From positions 1,798,001-1,862,000 of the forward strand of contig NC_016946.1 of the NCBI RefSeq assembly GCF_000277125.1: 64,000 bases of DNA, in the 5' to 3' direction. A program made the translations under genes and the position numbers. Positions within the stretch are counted from its first letter, which is position 1. Every line of letters begins with the position of its first letter. Below the pieces are notes generated by a model. That model worked only from the letters and a program-made list of their open reading frames with translations, made no database searches and was not told the origin of the DNA. Below are positions 46,726-55,652 of the stretch, one piece after another. The stretch comes from Mycobacterium intracellulare ATCC 13950. GTDB lineage: Bacteria; Actinomycetota; Actinomycetes; Mycobacteriales; Mycobacteriaceae.

Positions 46726-47916
46726 CTAGATGACACCCAGCACGGAGTAGACCGCGTTCGACAGGACCAGGCTGCGGGGGTCGGCGTTGGCCTTGGTGGG
46801 GTCGAAGTGATTCGCCACATAGGCGTAGCCGATGCGGTGCTCGAGATCGACGAACCCGAACGAGCCGCCCAGCCCGCCGTGGCCGAAGATCCGCGGGTTG
46901 GGTCCGTTGACGCAGCGTTGGTTGAGCATGTATCCGAGACCCCAGCCGTGGTCGGCGACCCGCGGCCCCAGCACCAGGTCGGTTTCCAGCCCGCCCTGAC
47001 AGACCCGCACCAGGTCCATGTGCTCGCGGCTGAGCACCTTCTCCTGGGCGAGCGCGTTGTAGAAGGTCGCCAACCCCAGCGCCGACACCTGACCGTTGGT
47101 GCCGGGGAACTCGAGTTCGCGCCACAGGCCCAGATCGTGTGAGCCGAGCTCGTCGTCGGGGGCGAATCCCATCGAGACGGACAGGCCCGCCTTGGGGTGC
47201 TCGGCCAGGCTGGTCGGCCAGCCCGGCGCCTTCGCGTCGGCCAGCAGGTCCCGGGCGTGCGGCTTGTTGATCCGCTCGGCGCAGCGGTGCTGTTCGGCCA
47301 GCGGCAGCCCGATGTGGACGTCGGCGCCGAACGGTTCGGCGATCTCGGTCCGCAGGTACTGACCGATCGTGCGGCCCGTGACCCGGCGGAACACCTCGCC
47401 CATGATGAAGCCGAAGGTGGTCATGTGGTAGCCCTGCGCGGTGCCCGGCTCCCACCAGGGCTCGGCGGCGGCCAGCTGTTCGCAGACGTAGTCCCAATCC
47501 GCGACCTGCTCCCAGCGCATCCGGGTGCGCGGCCCGATCACGCCGGAGCGGTGGCTCATCACCATCGCCAGCGTGATGTCCTGTTTGCCCGCCTGAGCGA
47601 ACTCGGGCCAGTAGTGGGCCACCGGCGCCTGCAGGTCCAGCTCGCCGCGGTCGGCCAGTTGGTGCACGCAGGTGGCCGACAGGCCCTTCGTGCCGGACAA
47701 CACCGTGGTCAGGGTGTTCTGCTGCCAGGGCCGGGTGCGGGCCGCGTCGGCCCAGCCGCCCCACAGGTTGACGACGAGAGACCCGTCCACCCACACCGCG
47801 ACGGCCGCACCGACCTCGTCGCGCAGGGTGAAATTGCGCTCGAACGCGTCGCGAACCCCGACGAAATCCGACGCGCATGAGCCATGGATCGACGGGTCCG
47901 TCGTCAGGTCGCTCAT
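46726..47916 (-). CDS. lipP: Serine esterase of the beta-lactamase/class C family
   Basis: The 396-residue protein has the SxxK nucleophile motif SGTKGLSA (Ser74, Lys77) and a tyrosine motif of the penicillin-binding-protein-like fold (YxN region near YVCEQLAAAEPWWEPG), and matches LipP (Rv2463) in length and neighbourhood. Such enzymes act as carboxylesterases on short acyl esters rather than on beta-lactams. ATG 47916 gives the expected N-terminus. tRNA-Gly lies just upstream on the same strand and the glycine-rich gene converges on its end. Confidence 0.87.
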   Translation of the reverse strand: MSDLTTDPSIHGSCASDFVGVRDAFERNFTLRDEVGAAVAVWVDGSLVVNLWGGWADAARTRPWQQNTLTTVLSGTKGLSATCVHQLADRGELDLQAPVAHYWPEFAQAGKQDITLAMVMSHRSGVIGPRTRMRWEQVADWDYVCEQLAAAEPWWEPGTAQGYHMTTFGFIMGEVFRRVTGRTIGQYLRTEIAEPFGADVHIGLPLAEQHRCAERINKPHARDLLADAKAPGWPTSLAEHPKAGLSVSMGFAPDDELGSHDLGLWRELEFPGTNGQVSALGLATFYNALAQEKVLSREHMDLVRVCQGGLETDLVLGPRVADHGWGLGYMLNQRCVNGPNPRIFGHGGLGGSFGFVDLEHRIGYAYVANHFDPTKANADPRSLVLSNAVYSVLGVI

Positions 47917-47949
47917 GGCGCCTCTCTATCGAGCAGATAGTTAGCCCCG

Positions 47950-48020
47950 AGCGGGCGACGGGAATCGAACCCGCGTAGCTAGTTTGGAAGACTAGGGCTC
48001 TACCATTGAGCTACGCCCGC
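47950..48020 (-). tRNA. tRNA-Gly (TCC)
   Basis: On the minus strand GCGGGCG pairs with CGCCCGC, the anticodon stem CTAGT/ACTAG encloses CTTCCAA with anticodon TCC, and the T arm holds TTCGATT. The discriminator is U and CCA is not encoded. It reads GGA/GGG codons. Confidence 0.93.
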
Positions 48021-48169
48021 ATGTATTTAGTCGAGCGTGACTGTAGCTGGCGACGAAGATCAAATCTAATCGACGCGGCTTTGTGATCACTCCGTGAGGT
48101 CCGCGAGGTCGCCGCCCAAGCCTGTGACGGACCTGGCTTTGCGGGGCCTTAGGATCATCGAGGTCAGCG

Positions 48170-48246
48170 CGGGGTGTAGCGCAGCTTGGTAGCGCATCCG
48201 CTTTGGGAGCGGAAGGCCGCAGGTTCAAATCCTGTCACCCCGACCA
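48170..48246 (+). tRNA. tRNA-Pro (TGG) with encoded CCA
   Basis: The acceptor CGGGGTG pairs with CACCCCG, the anticodon stem TCCGC/GCGGA encloses TTTGGGA with anticodon TGG, and the T arm has TTCAAAT. A73 is followed by an encoded CCA (48244-48246). It lies 64 bp upstream of tig, the same arrangement as in M. tuberculosis. Confidence 0.93.
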
Positions 48247-48310
48247 GCACGACCGGCCGCACGCTGCGCGGCCCACCGACGACCAGGAACGAGCACCGAG
48301 GAGCACACCC

Positions 48311-49705
48311 GTGAAGAGCACCGTCGAGCAGTTGAGCCCCACCCGGGTGCGCATCAATGTGGAGGTCCCGTTCTCCGAACTCGAGCCGGACTTCCAGCGG
48401 GCCTACAAGGAGTTGGCCAGGCAGGTGCGCTTGCCCGGCTTCCGGCCCGGCAAGGCGCCGGCGAAGTTGCTGGAGGCCCGCTTCGGCCGCGAGGCGATGC
48501 TCGACCAGGTCGTCACCGACGCGCTGCCCGCGCGGTACGGACAGGCGGTCGCCGAGTCGGAGGTGCACCCGCTGGGCCAGCCCGAGATCGAGGTCACCAA
48601 GAAGGAGTACGGCGAGGAGCTGGCGTTCACCGCCGAGGTCGACATCCGGCCCAAGCTCACCCTGCCGGACCCGGGTTCGCTGACCATCTCGGTGGACCCG
48701 ATCGAGATCAGTGACGACGACGTCGACGCCGAACTGCAGTCCCTGCGGGCCCGATTCGGCACCCTGACCGGGGTGGACCGGCCGGTCGCCGACGGCGACT
48801 TCGTCTCCATCGACCTGTCGGCCACCATCGACGGCGAAGAGGTGCCGGGCGCCACCGCGCAGGGGCTGTCCCACGAGGTCGGCTCCGGCCGGCTCATCGC
48901 GGGCCTCGACGAGGCGCTGGTCGGGTTGTCCGTCGACGAATCCAAGGAGTTCACCGCGCAGTTGGCCACCGGCGAGCACGCCGGCAAGGACGCGCAGGTG
49001 ACCGTCACGGTCAAGTCGGTCAAACAGCGCGAGCTGCCCGAGCCCGACGACGAGTTCGCCCAATTGGCCAGCGAATTCGACACCATCGAGGAGCTGCGGT
49101 CCAACCTGCGCGAGCAGGTCGGCCGGACCAAGCGGGCGCAGCAGGCCGAAGCCATCCGCGACGCCGCGATCGACACGCTGCTCGAGCAGGTCGACATCCC
49201 GCTGCCCGAAGCGATCGTGAAGGCGCAGGTCGACAGCGCGCTGCACAACGCCCTGCACAGCCTCGACCACGACGAATCCAAGCTCGACGAGGTGCTCGCC
49301 CAGCAAGGGAAGTCGCGCGAGGAGTTCGAGACCGAGACGCGCACCGCCGCCGAGACCGACGTCAAACGGCAGCTGCTGCTCGACGCGCTCGCCGACGAGC
49401 TCGAGGTCCAGGTCGGCCAGGACGACCTGACCGAGCGGCTGGTGGCCACGTCGCGCCAGTACGGCATCGAGCCCCAGCAGCTCGTCGCCTACCTTCAGGA
49501 GAACAACCAGCTGCCGGCCATGTTCGCCGATGTGCGCCGGGCGCTGGCCATCGCCGAGGTGATCCGCGCGGCGACGGTCACCGACACCGCCGGAAACACC
49601 GTCGACACCGACGAGTTCTTCGGCAAGCGCGCGGGGGCGGACGAGGCCGCCGATGACATCTCCGGTGACGCCGAAGAATCCACGAAGGCCGACGCCGAGG
49701 AGTGA
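48311..49705 (+). CDS. tig: Trigger factor
   Basis: The 464-residue ribosome-bound chaperone and peptidyl-prolyl isomerase has the ribosome-docking signature GFRPGKAP (residues 43-50), a central FKBP-type domain ([22 protein letters not shown] through [16 protein letters not shown]), a helical substrate-cradle C-terminal domain, and an acidic tail. The start GTG 48311 begins the conserved [21 protein letters not shown]. It precedes the clpP1-clpP2 operon, the usual bacterial tig-clpP arrangement linking folding and degradation. Confidence 0.95.
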   Translation: MKSTVEQLSPTRVRINVEVPFSELEPDFQRAYKELARQVRLPGFRPGKAPAKLLEARFGREAMLDQVVTDALPARYGQAVAESEVHPLGQPEIEVTKKEYGEELAFTAEVDIRPKLTLPDPGSLTISVDPIEISDDDVDAELQSLRARFGTLTGVDRPVADGDFVSIDLSATIDGEEVPGATAQGLSHEVGSGRLIAGLDEALVGLSVDESKEFTAQLATGEHAGKDAQVTVTVKSVKQRELPEPDDEFAQLASEFDTIEELRSNLREQVGRTKRAQQAEAIRDAAIDTLLEQVDIPLPEAIVKAQVDSALHNALHSLDHDESKLDEVLAQQGKSREEFETETRTAAETDVKRQLLLDALADELEVQVGQDDLTERLVATSRQYGIEPQQLVAYLQENNQLPAMFADVRRALAIAEVIRAATVTDTAGNTVDTDEFFGKRAGADEAADDISGDAEESTKADAEE

Positions 49706-49728
49706 CCGCGCGATGACGCTGTGAGCGA

Positions 49729-49751
49729 ACGCGCCCGTTTCAGGGGCGCGT
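49729..49751. terminator. Hairpin between tig and clpP1
   Basis: ACGCGCCC (49729-49736) pairs perfectly with GGGCGCGT (49744-49751) across a seven-base loop. No U-run follows, so it would be a U-less mycobacterial terminator, an attenuator or an mRNA stability element. Confidence 0.5.
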
Positions 49752-49823
49752 GGCCGCGAAACGGCGGGCCCGGTTGGTTAGTGTCGGTGTAGACAGATTT
49801 GACAGAAAGCAGGTACCCCGGTC

Positions 49824-50423
49824 GTGACTGACATGCGTTCAAACTCGCAGGGTCTCAACCTCACGGACTCCGTCTATGAGCGCTTGCTGTCCGAGCGCAT
49901 CATCTTCCTGGGTTCGGAGGTGAGCGACGAAATCGCCAATCGGCTGTGCGCGCAGATTCTGCTGCTCGCCGCCGAGGACTCCACCAAAGACATCTCGCTC
50001 TACATCAACTCGCCCGGCGGCTCGATCAGTGCCGGCATGGCGATCTACGACACCATGGTGCTGGCGCCGTGCGACATCGCCACCTACGCGATGGGCATGG
50101 CCGCCTCGATGGGCGAGTTCCTGTTGGCCGCGGGCACCAAGGGCAAGCGGTACGCGCTGCCGCACGCCCGCATCCTGATGCACCAGCCGCTGGGCGGGGT
50201 GACCGGGAGCGCGGCGGACATCGCCATTCAGGCCGAGCAGTTCCACGTCATCAAGAAGGAAATGTTCCGGCTGAACGCCGAATTCACCGGCCAGTCGATC
50301 GAACGCATCGAGGCGGATTCCGACCGCGACCGCTGGTTCACCGCGCAGGAAGCCCTGGAATACGGCTTCGTCGACCACATCATCACCCGCGCCGCCCACA
50401 TCACCAATGGAGAAGCCCAGTGA
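49824..50423 (+). CDS. clpP1: ATP-dependent Clp protease proteolytic subunit 1
   Basis: The 199-residue serine protease subunit has the nucleophile in [14 protein letters not shown] (Ser95) and the catalytic His in [10 protein letters not shown]. ClpP1 and ClpP2 form a mixed tetradecamer that works with ClpX or ClpC1; both are essential in mycobacteria. GTG 49824 is chosen as the family start, nine bases before an internal ATG. Its stop overlaps the clpP2 GTG start, which ensures equal synthesis of the two rings. Confidence 0.95.
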   Translation: MTDMRSNSQGLNLTDSVYERLLSERIIFLGSEVSDEIANRLCAQILLLAAEDSTKDISLYINSPGGSISAGMAIYDTMVLAPCDIATYAMGMAASMGEFLLAAGTKGKRYALPHARILMHQPLGGVTGSAADIAIQAEQFHVIKKEMFRLNAEFTGQSIERIEADSDRDRWFTAQEALEYGFVDHIITRAAHITNGEAQ

Positions 50424-51055
50424 ACCCCGAAACCCAGCCCCAGGCGCGCTACATCCTGCCGTCGTTCATCGAGCACTCCAGCTTCGGCGTCAAGGAGTCG
50501 AATCCCTACAACAAGCTGTTCGAGGAACGCATCATCTTTCTCGGCGTCCAGGTGGACGACGCGTCGGCGAACGACATCATGGCGCAGTTGCTGGTGCTCG
50601 AGTCGCTGGACCCCGACCGCGACATCACCATGTACATCAACTCGCCCGGCGGCGGATTCACCTCGCTGATGGCGATTTACGACACCATGCAGTACGTGCG
50701 CGCCGACATCCAGACGGTGTGCCTGGGGCAGGCCGCCTCGGCGGCCGCGGTGCTGCTGGCCGCCGGGACCCCGGGCAAGCGGATGGCGCTGCCCAACGCC
50801 CGGGTGCTGATCCACCAGCCTTCGCTGCAGGGCGTCATCCAGGGGCAGTTCTCCGACCTGGAAATTCAGGCCGCCGAGATCGAGCGGATGCGCACCCTGA
50901 TGGAGACCACGCTGGCCCGCCACACCGGCAAGGACGCCGCGACGGTCCGCAAGGACACCGACCGGGACAAGATCCTGACCGCCGAAGAGGCCAAGGACTA
51001 CGGGATCATCGACACCGTGCTGGAGTACCGGAAGCTTTCCGCCCAGAGCGCGTAG
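50420..51055 (+). CDS. clpP2: ATP-dependent Clp protease proteolytic subunit 2
   Basis: The 211-residue subunit has its nucleophile in [16 protein letters not shown] (Ser107), the His in [11 protein letters not shown], and a longer N-terminal stretch ([26 protein letters not shown]) that docks the ATPase, as in mycobacterial ClpP2. The GTG start overlaps the clpP1 stop. In M. tuberculosis this gene is followed, after mmuM, by clpX; here an IS30-type element lies between clpP2 and mmuM. Confidence 0.95.
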   Translation: MNPETQPQARYILPSFIEHSSFGVKESNPYNKLFEERIIFLGVQVDDASANDIMAQLLVLESLDPDRDITMYINSPGGGFTSLMAIYDTMQYVRADIQTVCLGQAASAAAVLLAAGTPGKRMALPNARVLIHQPSLQGVIQGQFSDLEIQAAEIERMRTLMETTLARHTGKDAATVRKDTDRDKILTAEEAKDYGIIDTVLEYRKLSAQSA

Positions 51056-51063
51056 CCTCTTTT

Positions 51064-51090
51064 CGCCGAGCGTGCACTCACGGCGAGTTT
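51064..51090 (+). terminator. Likely terminator of clpP1-clpP2, interrupted palindrome
   Basis: CGCCG (51064-51068) pairs with CGGCG (51081-51085) around a loop containing GTGCAC, and AGTTTT follows. The longer word CGCCGAGCGTGCA (51064-51076) has its exact reverse complement at 52428-52440, on the far side of the IS element, so the two may once have formed a single larger stem between the convergent clpP2 and mmuM genes. Confidence 0.5.
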
Positions 51091-51102
51091 TCGGCGGCGG
51101 TT

Positions 51103-51123
51103 TCAAGGTTTGGTTGCAACAGT
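51103..51123. repeat. Left terminal inverted repeat of the IS30-family element
   Basis: These 21 bases (TCAAGG...TTGCAACAGT) match the reverse complement of 52381-52401 at 17 of 21 positions. The transposase stop codon (TGA, read on the minus strand) is the first three bases of this repeat. Confidence 0.8.
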
Positions 51124-52362
51124 GGTTCCTGTCGGAGTTGACAGTAGCCGGTTGAGGACCTGGGCGGGGCTGTCCCAACCGAAGCGTTTACGTGGGCGTT
51201 CGTTGAGTTCGGCGGCAACCTCGGCGAGGTAGTCCACCGAGTGCACGGATAAGTCGGTGCCTTTCGGGAAGTATTGGCGCAGAAGGCCATTGGTGTTCTC
51301 GTTGCTGCCACGCTGCCAGGGTGAGTGCGGATCGCAGAAGTAGATGTCGATGCCGGCGTCGATACTGATGCGGGCATGGCGCAGCATCTCGTGGCCTTGA
51401 TCCCAGGTCAGCGAGCGGCGCAGCGCTTCAGGCAGGGTTTTGATGGTGGTGATCATCGCCTCAGCCACCGTGTCGGGATCGCGCCGGGCGGGCAGGTGCA
51501 GCAGTTGCACGAATCCGGTGGAGCGTTCCACCAGGGTGCCGATCTGGGAATGCTGGTTTTTGCCCAGGATCAGATCGCCCTCCCAGTGCCCGGGCACCGC
51601 GCGGTCAGCAGCCTCGGCGGGCCGCTCGCTGATGTTGACCATGCCCGGGATGCGGCCACAGCCAGTGCGGGCGCCGACCCTGGCACGTGGCTTGCGTAAG
51701 GCCCGCCCGGTCCGCAAACACTTGGTCAACTCGCGGCGCAGTTCCCCGCGTCCTTGCACGTAGAGCGCCTTGTAGATGGTTTCGTGGGACACCTGCATCT
51801 CCGGGCGATCGGGATAAGTCTTGGCCAACACCGAAGCGATCTGCTCGGGGCTGTACTTCTTGGCTAACCACGCTTGCACCTCGGTGCGCAAGACCGGGCA
51901 GCGACCCAGCTTGCCGGTCTTAGGCCGGCGCGCTCGCTGCTCACTGCGCAGCTGAGCAATCCGCGCCGAATAGCCTGATTTCGCGTCCCAGCCGGCCCGG
52001 CGGGCTCCGAAGCGATACCGGGCGCGATACCGGCCCACATACCCTCGCATCACGCCGTTGTGGGCGATCTCGCGCATGATCGTCGAAGGGGCCCGGCCCA
52101 ACCGACGTGCCATCGAGCGGATCGACTCGCCTTGAGCCGCGCCGATCATGATCTGTTCGCGCTCATCCGCAGACAGCCGCGGCCGTTTCTGCCCCTCAGG
52201 GACAACCCATCGTGGATTCACGCCACCAAATCTGCGAAACCACTTGCTCCCGCACGTCGCCGACACGCCGACCGCACCCCCGGCATCCTCCGACGACAAC
52301 CCCGCCGCGATCAATTCCCAATACCGACGCTGCACCGCCAACAGCTGAGGCTCACCCGTCAT
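51103..52362 (-). CDS. IS30-family transposase
   Basis: The 419-residue protein has an N-terminal helix-turn-helix region (YWELIAAGLSSEDAGGAVGVSATCGSKWFRRFGG) and a second one typical of IS30 (SIRSMARRLGRAPSTIMREIAHNG), then a DDE integrase core: GHWEGDLILGKNQ (first Asp), LTWDQGHEM (second Asp) and SPWQRGSNENTNGLLRQYFPKG (Glu). The frame is uninterrupted. ATG 52362 has AGGGG five bases upstream; a GTG at 52368 would add two residues. The C-terminus runs into the left inverted repeat. It is oriented opposite to clpP2. Confidence 0.93.
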   Translation of the reverse strand: MTGEPQLLAVQRRYWELIAAGLSSEDAGGAVGVSATCGSKWFRRFGGVNPRWVVPEGQKRPRLSADEREQIMIGAAQGESIRSMARRLGRAPSTIMREIAHNGVMRGYVGRYRARYRFGARRAGWDAKSGYSARIAQLRSEQRARRPKTGKLGRCPVLRTEVQAWLAKKYSPEQIASVLAKTYPDRPEMQVSHETIYKALYVQGRGELRRELTKCLRTGRALRKPRARVGARTGCGRIPGMVNISERPAEAADRAVPGHWEGDLILGKNQHSQIGTLVERSTGFVQLLHLPARRDPDTVAEAMITTIKTLPEALRRSLTWDQGHEMLRHARISIDAGIDIYFCDPHSPWQRGSNENTNGLLRQYFPKGTDLSVHSVDYLAEVAAELNERPRKRFGWDSPAQVLNRLLSTPTGTTVATKP

Positions 52363-52374
52363 CAACACCCCTAA

Positions 52375-53319
52375 CTACGAAGTGTTGCAATCACCCCTTG
52401 AGCCCAAGGCTGATTTTTCGCCCTGGTTGCACGCTCGGCGCAAGGGGGCCAGCTCGGCGATGTCCACCGGGCCGACCCGGCAGCAGCCGCCGACAATGCG
52501 GGCGCCCGCCGAAACCCACTGCGCCGCAAGCCCCGTCGCGAACGTGCGCGGGCCGACCCACGCGCGACCGTCCCAGCGTTCGCCGCTGTTCGGATAGACG
52601 ATGACGGGCTTGCCGATCTCCGATGCGCTCGCGATCGCGGGCAACACGTCGTCGGGCGCGCAGCAGTTGACCCCGACGGCCACGATCTCGTCGACGCCCG
52701 CGGCCACCGCGAAGGCCTCGGTCAGCGGTTGCCCGGCGCGGGTACGGGCCCCGTCGATGGTGTAGCTCAGCCACGCCGGCATCCCGACCGAGCGCACCAC
52801 GTCGACCAACGCTTCCGCCTCGTCGACGTCGGGAACGGTCTCGCAGGCGAGGACGTCGGCCCCGGCGTCCGCCAGGGTCTCCAGCCGGGGCCGATGCCAG
52901 CGCGCCAAGGCCCCGACCGACAGGCCGTAGCGTCCGCGGTATTCCGAGCCGTCGGCCAGCGCCGCGCCGTACGGTCCGACCGAGGCCGCGACGAGCAGGC
53001 CCGCCGCGCCGGCCTCGTCCCGCGCGGCCTTCGCGAGCTCGACGCTGCGGCGCAACAGCAGGTCGGTTTCCCGACGATCCAGTCCGCGCGCCGCGAAACC
53101 CTCGAACGACGCCTGGTAGCTGGCCGTCGTCGCGATCGTGGCCCCCGCGCGAAAGTAGGCGGCGTGGACGGCGACGATCTCGCGTGGGGCGTCCGCGAGC
53201 AGCCTGGCCGACCACAACCGGTCGGACAGGTCATGGCCGCGCGCTTCCAGCTCGGTGGCCAAGCCGCCATCGAGCACCACGGTTCCGCTGGGCCACCGCA
53301 AGCCCACGGCCAAACCCAC
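52375..53319 (-). CDS. mmuM: Homocysteine S-methyltransferase, 3' end altered by the IS element
   Basis: The 314-residue protein transfers a methyl group from S-methylmethionine (or similar) to homocysteine. It begins with LDGGLATELEARGHDLSD and ATTASYQASFEGFAARG; the zinc cysteines are in GVNCCAPDD and GGCCRVGP. The match to Rv2458 fades after DIAELAPLRRA; the last residues (CNQGEKSALGSRGDCNTS) come from intergenic DNA and the IS right end, and the stop codon lies inside the element. The catalytic core is complete, so function is probably kept. GTG 53319 is the apparent start. Confidence 0.85.
   Translation of the reverse strand: MGLAVGLRWPSGTVVLDGGLATELEARGHDLSDRLWSARLLADAPREIVAVHAAYFRAGATIATTASYQASFEGFAARGLDRRETDLLLRRSVELAKAARDEAGAAGLLVAASVGPYGAALADGSEYRGRYGLSVGALARWHRPRLETLADAGADVLACETVPDVDEAEALVDVVRSVGMPAWLSYTIDGARTRAGQPLTEAFAVAAGVDEIVAVGVNCCAPDDVLPAIASASEIGKPVIVYPNSGERWDGRAWVGPRTFATGLAAQWVSAGARIVGGCCRVGPVDIAELAPLRRACNQGEKSALGSRGDCNTS
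52381..52401. repeat. Right terminal inverted repeat of the IS30-family element
   Basis: AGTGTTGCAATCACCCCTTG plus A is the partner of 51103-51123. It overlaps the final codons of mmuM (stop at 52375-52377), so it is read as protein in that gene. Confidence 0.8.
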
Positions 53320-53660
53320 GTGGCCACTGTAGGGTGATTTCTTGGGGGTTCACCCACGCCTCGTGTGATCGTCTCGGGGTCGGGTCGGCACCTCCGTCGG
53401 AGGCGGGATCGGGCGGCCGCCGGACTCGGTCGCATTACAACCGCGACACGCCAAAGACACGCAAAGCGCGTCTTTCGCGAGCGACGGGCACCGTCTGGCT
53501 ATATCTTTCCTCCATACGGAAGCGGCATGAACTCCCGCAAATACCATGGGCGCGATTCGGCGTTTATGGTCGCGGCGGGCCCGATCAAGCGGGTAGCGTC
53601 GGTGAATACATGCGGGACAGGGAAGTCCAACGGCGAAGAGGAAGTAGGCACTGACGCACC
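53320..53660. other. Intergenic region upstream of clpX
   Basis: About 340 bp between the divergent mmuM and clpX genes. No convincing gene is seen; open frames crossing it are out of phase with clpX and unlike proteins. It must carry promoters for both genes. GAAGAGGAAG (53635-53644) in front of the clpX ATG is a purine-rich leader. Confidence 0.6.
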
Positions 53661-54941
53661 ATGGCACGCATCGGAGACGGCGGGGACCTGCTGAAGTGCT
53701 CGTTCTGCGGGAAGAGCCAGAAGCAGGTCAAGAAACTCATTGCTGGCCCCGGTGTGTACATCTGCGATGAGTGCATCGATCTCTGCAACGAGATCATCGA
53801 AGAGGAGCTTGCCGACGCCGACGACGTGAAGCTCGATGAGCTCCCCAAACCGATCGAGATCCGGGAGTTCCTCGAGGGCTACGTCATCGGGCAGGACACC
53901 GCCAAGCGGACGCTGGCGGTCGCGGTCTACAACCACTACAAGCGGATCCAGGCCGGGGAAAAGGGCCGGGACTCGCGCCACGAGCCGGTCGAGTTGACCA
54001 AGTCCAACATCTTGATGCTCGGTCCCACCGGCTGCGGCAAGACGTACCTGGCCCAGACGCTCGCCAAGATGCTCAACGTCCCGTTCGCCATCGCCGACGC
54101 GACCGCCCTGACCGAGGCCGGCTACGTCGGTGAGGACGTCGAGAACATCCTGCTCAAGCTCATCCAGGCCGCCGACTACGACGTGAAGCGCGCCGAGACG
54201 GGCATCATCTACATCGACGAGGTCGACAAGATCGCCCGCAAGAGCGAGAACCCGTCGATCACCCGCGACGTCTCCGGGGAGGGCGTGCAGCAGGCCCTGC
54301 TGAAGATTTTGGAGGGCACCCAGGCGTCGGTTCCCCCGCAGGGCGGCCGCAAGCACCCGCACCAAGAGTTCATCCAGATCGACACCACCAACGTGCTGTT
54401 CATCGTCGCGGGGGCGTTCGCCGGCCTGGAGAAGATCATCTACGAGCGCGTCGGCAAGCGGGGCCTGGGCTTCGGCGCCGAGGTCCGCTCGAAGGCCGAG
54501 ATCGACACCACCGACCACTTCGCCGAGGTCATGCCCGAGGACTTGATCAAGTTCGGCCTGATCCCGGAGTTCATCGGCCGGCTGCCGGTGGTCGCCTCAG
54601 TCACCAACCTGGACCGCGAATCGCTGGTCAAGATCCTGTCCGAGCCGAAGAACGCGTTGGTCAAGCAGTACCTGCGGCTCTTCGAGATGGACGGCGTGGA
54701 GCTCGAGTTCACCGACGACGCCCTGGAGGCGATCGCGGATCAGGCGATCCACCGCGGCACCGGCGCGCGCGGCCTGCGCGCCATCATGGAAGAAGTCCTG
54801 CTGCCGGTGATGTACGACATCCCGAGCCGCGACGACGTCGCCAAGGTCGTGGTGACCAAGGAGACCGTGCAGGACAACGTGTTGCCGACGATCGTGCCGC
54901 GCAAGCCGTCGCGCACCGAGCGTCGCGACAAGAGCGCCTAA
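53661..54941 (+). CDS. clpX: ATP-dependent Clp protease ATPase subunit ClpX
   Basis: The 426-residue AAA+ unfoldase starts with a C4 zinc-binding domain (Cys13, Cys16, Cys35, Cys38) that binds adaptors and substrates. The AAA+ module has Walker A GPTGCGKT (about residues 121-128), Walker [14 protein letters not shown] and the sensor residues, and the ClpP-binding loop as RGLGFGAEV (LGF in place of IGF). It recognises substrates and feeds them to ClpP1P2. Length equals M. tuberculosis ClpX. The gene stands alone, with an MFS gene remnant directly downstream. Confidence 0.96.
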   Translation: MARIGDGGDLLKCSFCGKSQKQVKKLIAGPGVYICDECIDLCNEIIEEELADADDVKLDELPKPIEIREFLEGYVIGQDTAKRTLAVAVYNHYKRIQAGEKGRDSRHEPVELTKSNILMLGPTGCGKTYLAQTLAKMLNVPFAIADATALTEAGYVGEDVENILLKLIQAADYDVKRAETGIIYIDEVDKIARKSENPSITRDVSGEGVQQALLKILEGTQASVPPQGGRKHPHQEFIQIDTTNVLFIVAGAFAGLEKIIYERVGKRGLGFGAEVRSKAEIDTTDHFAEVMPEDLIKFGLIPEFIGRLPVVASVTNLDRESLVKILSEPKNALVKQYLRLFEMDGVELEFTDDALEAIADQAIHRGTGARGLRAIMEEVLLPVMYDIPSRDDVAKVVVTKETVQDNVLPTIVPRKPSRTERRDKSA

Positions 54942-54943
54942 CT

Positions 54944-55422
54944 AGCTCCTGGACCTCCCCAGCACGCCCCGCCAAGGCCGATTCCTGGGGCCGCAAGCCG
55001 ATCTTTTTGGCCGGGTTCGCCGTCCTGGCCGCCCGTGGCTTTCTCTACACGCTCTCGGACAACCCCTATTGGCTGGTGAGCGTGCAGCTGCTGGACGGCG
55101 TCGGGGCCGGCGTGTTCGGCGCGCTGTTTCCCCTCGTCGTGCAGGACGTGACGCACGGGACCGGTCGCTTCAACGTCAGCCTGGGGGCGGTGACCGCCGC
55201 GACGGGCGTCGGCGCCGCGGTGTCGAACCTCGTCGCGGGCTCGATCGTGGTCGCGGCCGGCTACAACGTCGCCTTCGCGTTCTTGGGTGCTCTGGCGGCG
55301 CCGGGTTCGTGTTGTATCTGGTTGCGATGCCGGAAACGGCGGCGGCCAAAAGCGGCGGCGGAGGCGCGGCATCCGGAAGCAGACACGGTATGAACGACGG
55401 TTGGGTAACGCGCAAGACGTGA
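54944..55422 (+). pseudogene. Remnant of an MFS transporter gene (Rv2456c-like)
   Basis: Only the C-terminal part of an MFS protein survives. The loop motif ADSWGRKPIFLAGFAVLAARG is followed by helices with LVSVQLLDGVGAGVFGALFPLVVQDVTHGTGRFN and GVGAAVSNLVAGSIVVAAGYNVAFAFLGALAA, then a frameshift at about 55295-55302. The sequence resumes in another frame as AGFVLYLVAMPETAAAKSGGG and ends SRHGMNDGWVTRKT. The N-terminal two thirds are missing, and there is no start. In M. tuberculosis an intact MFS gene occupies this place after clpX, so this is a deletion plus frameshift. Confidence 0.8.
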
Positions 55423-55652
55423 CCAACACCACAGTTTGCTGGGCTACTCGTCAGTAGACGGCGCTGACGTCGCCTTTTGCCCGAGAACGCGGCCGAGATG
55501 ACGCGGCGGAGTCGGCCATGGCGATCGAAAATCAGTGCCATAATTGGTACCGCCAGTGACATAAAACCGTGATGGCCGGAGACTCCCTTCGCCGACGCGT
55601 AACCTGAAGCTGCGCGAACTGTCTGTCCGGTGAACAAATGGAGGGCAAAGAC

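Larger units (their letters stand above)
51103..52401 (-). mobile_element. IS30-family insertion sequence (about 1.3 kb)
   Basis: The element is bounded by imperfect 21-bp terminal inverted repeats and contains one transposase gene filling almost its entire length. It sits between the convergent clpP2 and mmuM genes. I see no clear target duplication at the ends. The right end supplies the last codons and stop of mmuM. The gene is intact, so the element may still be active. Confidence 0.85.

Noticed and set aside
53365..53694. Frame of 109 codons running into the start of clpX
   Set aside because: It is out of phase with clpX and lies in its promoter region; no start signal or domain.
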